This document shows, piece after piece, positions 58,631 through 64,000 of a stretch of 64,000 nucleotides of DNA. Source of the stretch: Pithys albifrons albifrons (lineage: Eukaryota > Chordata > Aves > Passeriformes > Thamnophilidae); the NCBI RefSeq assembly GCF_047495875.1, contig NC_092497.1, forward strand, positions 3,605,437-3,669,436, in the 5' to 3' direction. The notes beneath the pieces are model-generated. The model ran no database searches, was not told the origin of the DNA, and worked only from the letters and a program-made list of their open reading frames with translations. The position numbers and the translations under genes were made by a program. Each line of letters starts with the position of its first letter. The stretch's first letter is position 1.

Positions 58631-61205
58631 GAGAATCATAGAATGATGTTAATGAATTGGGATGAATCTTAAAATTCATCTAGTCCCAACCCTGTTGCTA
58701 CTGGCAGGGATACGTTCAACAAGACCAGGTTGCTCAAATGCTTGTCCAATCTGACTTGGTACACTGCAAGGGTTGGGGTATCCACAGACTCCCTGGGAAA
58801 CCTGTACTAGTGTCTCACCAGGCTCACAGTGTAGAAATTCTTCCAAATAATTAACCTAAATTTCTCCTCTTTCAGTTTGCATACATTATTCCTTGTTTTA
58901 TCACTACAGTTCCTGTTGAAGAGTACTTCTCCAGCTTCCCTATAGGGTCCATTCAGATATTAGAAGGTTGTTATGAGGTCTCCACATAACCTTCTCTTCT
59001 TCAGGCTTAACAGCCCCAAGTTTCTCATCCTGTCTTCATAGGGGAGCTGCGCCAGTTCTCTTATCAACTTTGTGGCCCACTCTCAACTTGCTCCAACAGT
59101 TCCATGTCCTTCCTATGCTGGGAGCACAAGAACTGTATGCAGTACTCCAGGTGTGATCTCACAAGAGCAGAGCTGAGGGGGAGGATCCCCTCCTTTGATC
59201 TGCTCGCCATCCTTTGGATTCACCCCAGGACACGTTTGTCTTTCTGGGCTGTGAGTGCACACTGCCAGCTCATCGTGAACTTTTCATCAACCATCACTCC
59301 CAAATGTTTCTCCACAAGTCTGTTCACAAACCCTTGTCCACCCAACCTGTCTGGGATTGCCATGACCCAGGTGTAGGACCTTGTACTTCACTTTGCTCAA
59401 CCTCATGAGGTTTGCATGGTCCCACCTCTCAAGCCTGTCAGGGTCCCTCTGGATGGCATTCCTTCCCTCCAGTGTGTCACTGCATCACACAGCTTGGTGT
59501 TGTCAGTGAACTTGCCAAGAGTGCCCATGATTCAACTGTGCATATCACCAACAAAGGTGTAGAACAGGATCAGCTGCAGTCCCGACTCCAGAGAGACACC
59601 ACTCATCACTAGTCTCCATATGGACAATGAGCCATTGATGTTCTTTGAGTGTGACCACCCAGCCAATTTTTTATCCACTGAGTGATCCATCCATCAAATC
59701 CAATTTGGAGACAAGGACGTCATGCAAGACACTTCAAAATGCTTTGCATAAGTCCAGGTAGACAATGTCAGTTGCTCTTCCCTATCCATAGAAGGCCATA
59801 GAAGGTCTGGGCCCATCATAGAAAGTCACCAAATTTGTCAGTCATGACTTCCCCTTTGGAAAGTCATGTTGGGTGTATCAATCACCTTTTTGTTTTCCAT
59901 GTGCCTTAGCATAGTTTCCAGAAGGATATGTTCCATGATTTTGTCTGGCACACAGGTGAGACTGACTGGTCTGTAGTTCCCCAGGGCTTCCTCTTTCCCC
60001 TTTTTAAAAATGGAGTTTGTATTTCCCTTTTTTCACCATCAGGGAATTCACCTGACTGCCATAATTTTTCAAAACTGTGAATAGTGGCTTAGCAACTTTT
60101 TCTGCTTCCTCAGGACTCATGGATGGATCTCATCAAGTCTCATGGACTTGTGCACATTCAGGTTCCTTATACAGTCTGGAACCTGATTCCTATAGTGGGG
60201 TCAGAGTCTTCAGTTTCCCATTGCCCACATTTGCCTTTCTGGACTTGGCATGGCTAGAGAATTGTCATTGAAGGCTGAGGCATAGAACTCATCAAGAACA
60301 TCAGACTTTGTCCAGAGAGGGCCCACATTATCTCTAGTCCTTCTCTTGCTTGCAACGTATCTATAGAAGCCCTTCCTGTTATCTTTAAATCTCTGGCCAG
60401 ACTCAAGTCTGACTGGGCCCTGGCTTCCCTACCCTTATCCCTGGTTTCCCTTACAATTCCCCAGTATTCCTTCCAGGCCACCTGTTCTTGTTTCCACTTC
60501 CTGAAAGCTTCTATTTTTTCACTCTGAGTTTGCACAGCAGGTCATTATCCATCCATGGAGGTCTGTTGGCATTTTTACCCAATTTCATCGTGGCTGGGAT
60601 GCCTGAGTTTGTGAAAGTCAGCCACTATTGCTGGGCCCCTCTGCCTTCCAGGGCTCTATCCCATGGCACTCTACTGAGTAGGTCCTTGAAGAGGACAAGG
60701 CCTCCTCTCCTTGCTCTGTGTCCTTCTCACTGCCCTGAGGCTCTGCAGCTCCAAAGCTACCTTGGAGCAGCACACTCCCTACCAGCTCCTCCCTGTCCGT
60801 TGGTGAGCATAAAGTCCAGAATGGCACCTCTATTTGTTGGCTCCTCAATAACTTGTGTAAAGAAATAGTATTTAACACACCTGAGGAACCTCTGGAATTG
60901 CTTATGCCCTGCTGTGTTGTCCTCCAAAAAATACCAGGATGACTGAAATCCCCCATGAGGACCAAGGCTTGCAAACATGAAGTTGCTCCTGTCTGCCTAT
61001 GGAGGGCTTCATCCCCATCATCCTCCTGATCAGGTGGGCTCTAGCATCCCTTATCCCTGACTTCTCTTTAATCTGCACCCATTAATTTTGTTTTCTCTTT
61101 TCTCATTGAGCAACTGTCACATCACAAAATAACACCACCAAGAGCTGCCCTGTCACCTATCTGCCTTTCCAGAGTGACCAGAGAAGGAATATAGAGACCA
61201 AGCAA
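58631..61205 (-). mobile_element. CR1 LINE, longest copy, with ORF2 remnants
   Basis: About 2.6 kb of minus-strand CR1, roughly the 3' half of a 4.5-kb element. From the 3' tail at 58631 ('gagaatcatagaatgatg') it runs through the 3' UTR, the reverse transcriptase region, the linker and the C-terminal part of the endonuclease. The 5' boundary near 61205 is approximate, as similarity fades after 61060. No target-site duplication was found, which is normal for CR1. It is the only copy here with a long stretch of protein-coding ancestry; stops and frameshifts show that it is dead. Confidence 0.93.
59100..60978 (-). pseudogene. CR1 ORF2 (endonuclease-reverse transcriptase) pseudogene
   Basis: Decayed ORF2 polyprotein of the CR1 LINE, which when intact nicks target DNA and primes reverse transcription. 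Reading the complement from 60978 down, the endonuclease motif GDFNHP appears as GDFSHP and the 'EDNTAGHKQ' and 'IEEPTNRGAILDF' segments follow in a second frame, so a frameshift separates them. The linker 'FRKWKQEQVAWKEY' and 'RDKGREARAQSDL' lies in 60254-60535. The reverse transcriptase motif A survives as VYLDLCKAF (Asp at complement 59752-59754) but is followed at once by a stop at complement 59734-59736. Motif B is degraded (GVSLESGLQL), and motif C FADD is FTDN at complement 59499-59510. The missing second aspartate and the stops rule out activity. Confidence 0.88.
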
Positions 61206-64000
61206 TCCCCCCCTCAAGTGAGGGTTCAGGTCATGGCTGAAGGCACTTTGGTTGGAATCCAACCAAGCCAGACAGGCTGTTGGGAGCAGCGTGCTTGTGT
61301 CTCTGATCAGTCTCTCTGTGTTCTTTGAATAAATTCAGGACTTGTAGGTCCAGAGCTGCCAATAGAGCATCTTTCATAAGCATAGGAAAAATTGTTGTGC
61401 TTACTTTACTTGCCACTTTCTTATGAACCTCTGAAATCTGTTGAAACTTTTATAGCAGCTGACTGCTTGATCCTGAAAACTAAAACTGTGCTTTATACGC
61501 TGTTCATGTTGAGTGGACCACTTCCCCTGCTTATCTAAACCAGAGGCAACACTTCACATTACTTTCACATTAACCTCTAGGAACCTGCCCCAGAGGGAGA
61601 CATGGTGCTTTAGCCTTGGGAGCTTTTCAAGAACATACATTAATGAAAATAAGACAACAGCAATACAAAAGACTTGCAGATTTCAAATCCTTCCTTACCA
61701 CAAACAGAGCACAAAGGGAAATATAAGTGGCAATTTGTTGCAAGCAGGGAAGAGTTGATAAATGTGTAGGTTTGTGATCTAATGTAAGAAAATGTTTATT
61801 TCCTTTGCCTGGGGAAAATAAAATAAAATAGATCAGCCAACTAACAGCTCACCCATTTTTCTCTACACTCAGTTGCCCTCACCTGATTGCATTATGGCAA
61901 GACTAGCTCAGGTCAGAGAAACTGCTTGTTCCCAGGTACAGCTTCTCTGCAGGTGGGCATGCTGTTGTTTTCTTTTCTTCCCCTCTAAGGTGCCTCTTTC
62001 TGGTGTATCAGCTTGGTACTGCTCTGTTTGTATATGTGGGATTTCATCTTCCTGCTCTATGCTCCATGTTGGATGTCTCTAATGAGATTGTTTGGACTTG
62101 GATTTCAATTGGCTCTGGTGACCCCCAAACATAAAGGTCTGAAGAAAAAATATAGGATAGATGAATCTTTTCCTTTGTTATCCCTTTGCTTGTTTTGCTG
62201 TGGGGCTTTTTTGTTGCTGTTTTTCAGTCAAAAGAAACTAGGGGAAGAAGACAAAAAAAATTATTTTTATGTGAAATTGTAGATCTGGCTTAACAGATGT
62301 CTTCAAGAGTTTAGGGGATGGTTTATTTTATAAATTTGAGCTGGACTTTTCACTTAGTCATTGCAATACCTTCATGGTATTCTTCCCTTTTTGATCCAAA
62401 GAAGTTTCCTTTTGGAGAGAGACCTGGGGAAATTAAGCATACCAGGCCTCTTCAATGAGTGGTGGGCTGTTCCACCTTCCCCATCCCCCCTACATTAGCT
62501 TTTCTTTGGTTCCAGTCCTGAACTCCAGAAACTCTAAGTCAGTACTAACTAATGTCTGTCCGGTTAGTCCTTCAGCATAATATATTGAAGAGTGAATAGA
62601 ATACTCATCCTGGTCCCCAGATGACAATGAGCCTATCCTGGAAGAGGAGGTGATAATTACCTACTCTGCTGGCATTCTTACAAGAAAGAGAAGTAGGGAT
62701 TGATTGGGCTCTGTAGCCTGAATTGCCTACTTGCCTCTAAAAGAAAAATCAGGGTATTGTTTCTGAATGATGTAAGAGAGACTGGTGCTGCTCCCATTCA
62801 GACAGCTTGGAGTGAGATGGATCTGGTGTGGTGTAAGTGAGCAATGGTCCATTGAAGAGAAATTCAATGGGTGATCTTCTCTGGTACAAAGGTTTGTTTC
62901 AGTTCATGAATTTCACATGAGGTTCACTCATTTGGTCACCATTTCATGCTGCTCTCTCATGTCCTCAACCAGCCATGTCATGGGGTAAGAACTCACTGTC
63001 TGTGACTTGTCTATGTCCCTAGACCCACCTCCAGTCCAAGGAGAGTGCCTCTCTCAGGATCCTGCCTTGCTGAGTGAGTCCCTCCCCATCAGCCTGTGCA
63101 TTGAGTGCAAATACATTTGAGAGAGCCTGGGATAAAATGGATGTGGTGCCAGTTTGGCACTTTTCATGAACAACAAAATCACCACAAAATTTAATATATA
63201 ATTATGTAGTGATCAAAGGATTTTTTTTTCTCTGTAAAATTCTACTCTTCTTGTTGCACTCAATAAAATGCCTAACTTTTACCCCCAAAATATTTGAAAG
63301 TAGTGTTTCTTTCCTGTCAGCTAGCAATCACAGATAGAATGACAATATTACAGGGAAATAGCACAAACCACACTGGAACATCCAAAAGCTTGGCTTGCTT
63401 TAGCCTGTTTTCTGCACAGCAGGCCCTGACTTTAACATCACATCTTAACAGAACAATTTCTCTGGGAAAAGCCATAATCATGCAATTTACTCACTGTGCC
63501 TCTGTATAGTTGCAGGATCTCAATGGGAAAGGAGGCAAGTCATTTGGATTTCTATTTTAATTGGATGTAGCACTGAAAGAAAAAGACATTGCTGAAACCT
63601 CCAGATTTGTTCATCTCAATTTTTAGTTGTAGACCAGCTTCCTTATACTAGGAGACACCTTATGATAATGATTACATTTCTCAAATGTGTAATACGGGAA
63701 AGGAGAGAAAGTCAGATTTTTCCTTCAAGAACCCAAATCCCAGAGGTGCAAATGGGAAGGCAGGAATGTCAACAAGGCAACTTACATGTCATTCTAGTGT
63801 CAGAAAATGTCTTATCTTGTGCCAAACAGTCTCTCTGATAAGTGAGCTCCGGCGATTACCTGTATTGGCACTCCAGGCTGATGCTGATTTGGATGCTGTA
63901 AATTAAACCTTCCAGTTCTTCCTAAGCCTCCAAGTGTCTGGCACTGGTCTGAGTCCTGAAGTGATCACACAGGAGATTTTTCTCCATCTCAATCTTCCCC
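61206..64000. other. unique non-coding DNA, no gene seen
   Basis: Unique DNA to the window end. Frames such as 61513-61758, 62013-62282 and 63294-63509 show no known domain. A C-rich run at 61207-61213 marks the approximate CR1 edge. A T-run is present near 63221. Confidence 0.5.

Noticed and set aside
59100..60978. An active retrotransposon or a novel reverse transcriptase system
   Set aside because: The motifs match ordinary avian CR1 ORF2, and the copy is 5'-truncated, frameshifted and lacks the second catalytic aspartate of motif C.
1..64000. tRNA, rRNA, snRNA genes, CRISPR arrays or bacterial-type systems
   Set aside because: Scanning by eye for tRNA B-box sequences, U6-like starts, regularly spaced repeats and operon-like frames found none; short or diverged RNA genes could still be missed.

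Overview
This window looks like nuclear DNA from a bird. The reason is its mobile-element content: at least nineteen fragments of the CR1 non-LTR retrotransposon, many ending in the short ATTCTATG/ATTCTGTG-type tail repeats typical of avian CR1, plus one convincing and one weaker retroviral solo LTR. AT-rich unique DNA with isolated CpG-rich LTR islands and A/C- or G/T-rich low-complexity tracts fits a songbird-like genome, but the species cannot be fixed from sequence alone. Nothing here is bacterial: no operons, CRISPR arrays, insertion sequences or phage genes.

No complete protein-coding gene could be recognised. The longest open frames come from simple repeats (a purine-rich GGAA block at about 6.33-6.98 kb and a pentanucleotide array at 21.05-21.33 kb) or from decayed CR1 ORF2. 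The window is best read as a gene desert or the inside of a very long intron. A few short segments have good splice signals and are listed as low-confidence candidate exons: 5302-5370, 31228-31303, a terminal exon near 32572, and 38111-38259 on the minus strand. One possible recursive (ratchet) splice site lies at 44867.

Layout. 1-2.15 kb: unique DNA. 2.15-3.0 kb: two CR1 copies in opposite orientation. 3-6.3 kb: unique DNA with one candidate exon. 6.33-6.98 kb: a large GGAA/GAATTC satellite. 7-9.5 kb: unique DNA with an A/C-rich tract. 9.51-10.02 kb: a CpG-rich solo LTR flanked by a 5-bp repeat. 10-20.5 kb: AT-rich unique DNA with no clear CR1. 20.54-21.33 kb: a minus-strand LTR-like block, then a CR1 3' end whose tail has expanded into a three-tier pentanucleotide array. 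21.3-35.7 kb: unique DNA with scattered CR1 fragments and TA/CA repeats. 35.7-58 kb: a CR1-rich stretch. 58.6-61.2 kb: the longest CR1, minus strand, keeping remains of the endonuclease, linker, reverse transcriptase and 3' UTR. 61.2-64 kb: unique DNA.

Nothing supports a previously undescribed molecular system. The points most worth checking are the candidate exons, the LTR's CpG-rich promoter-like segment, the microsatellite grown from a CR1 tail, and the CR1 inverted pairs.
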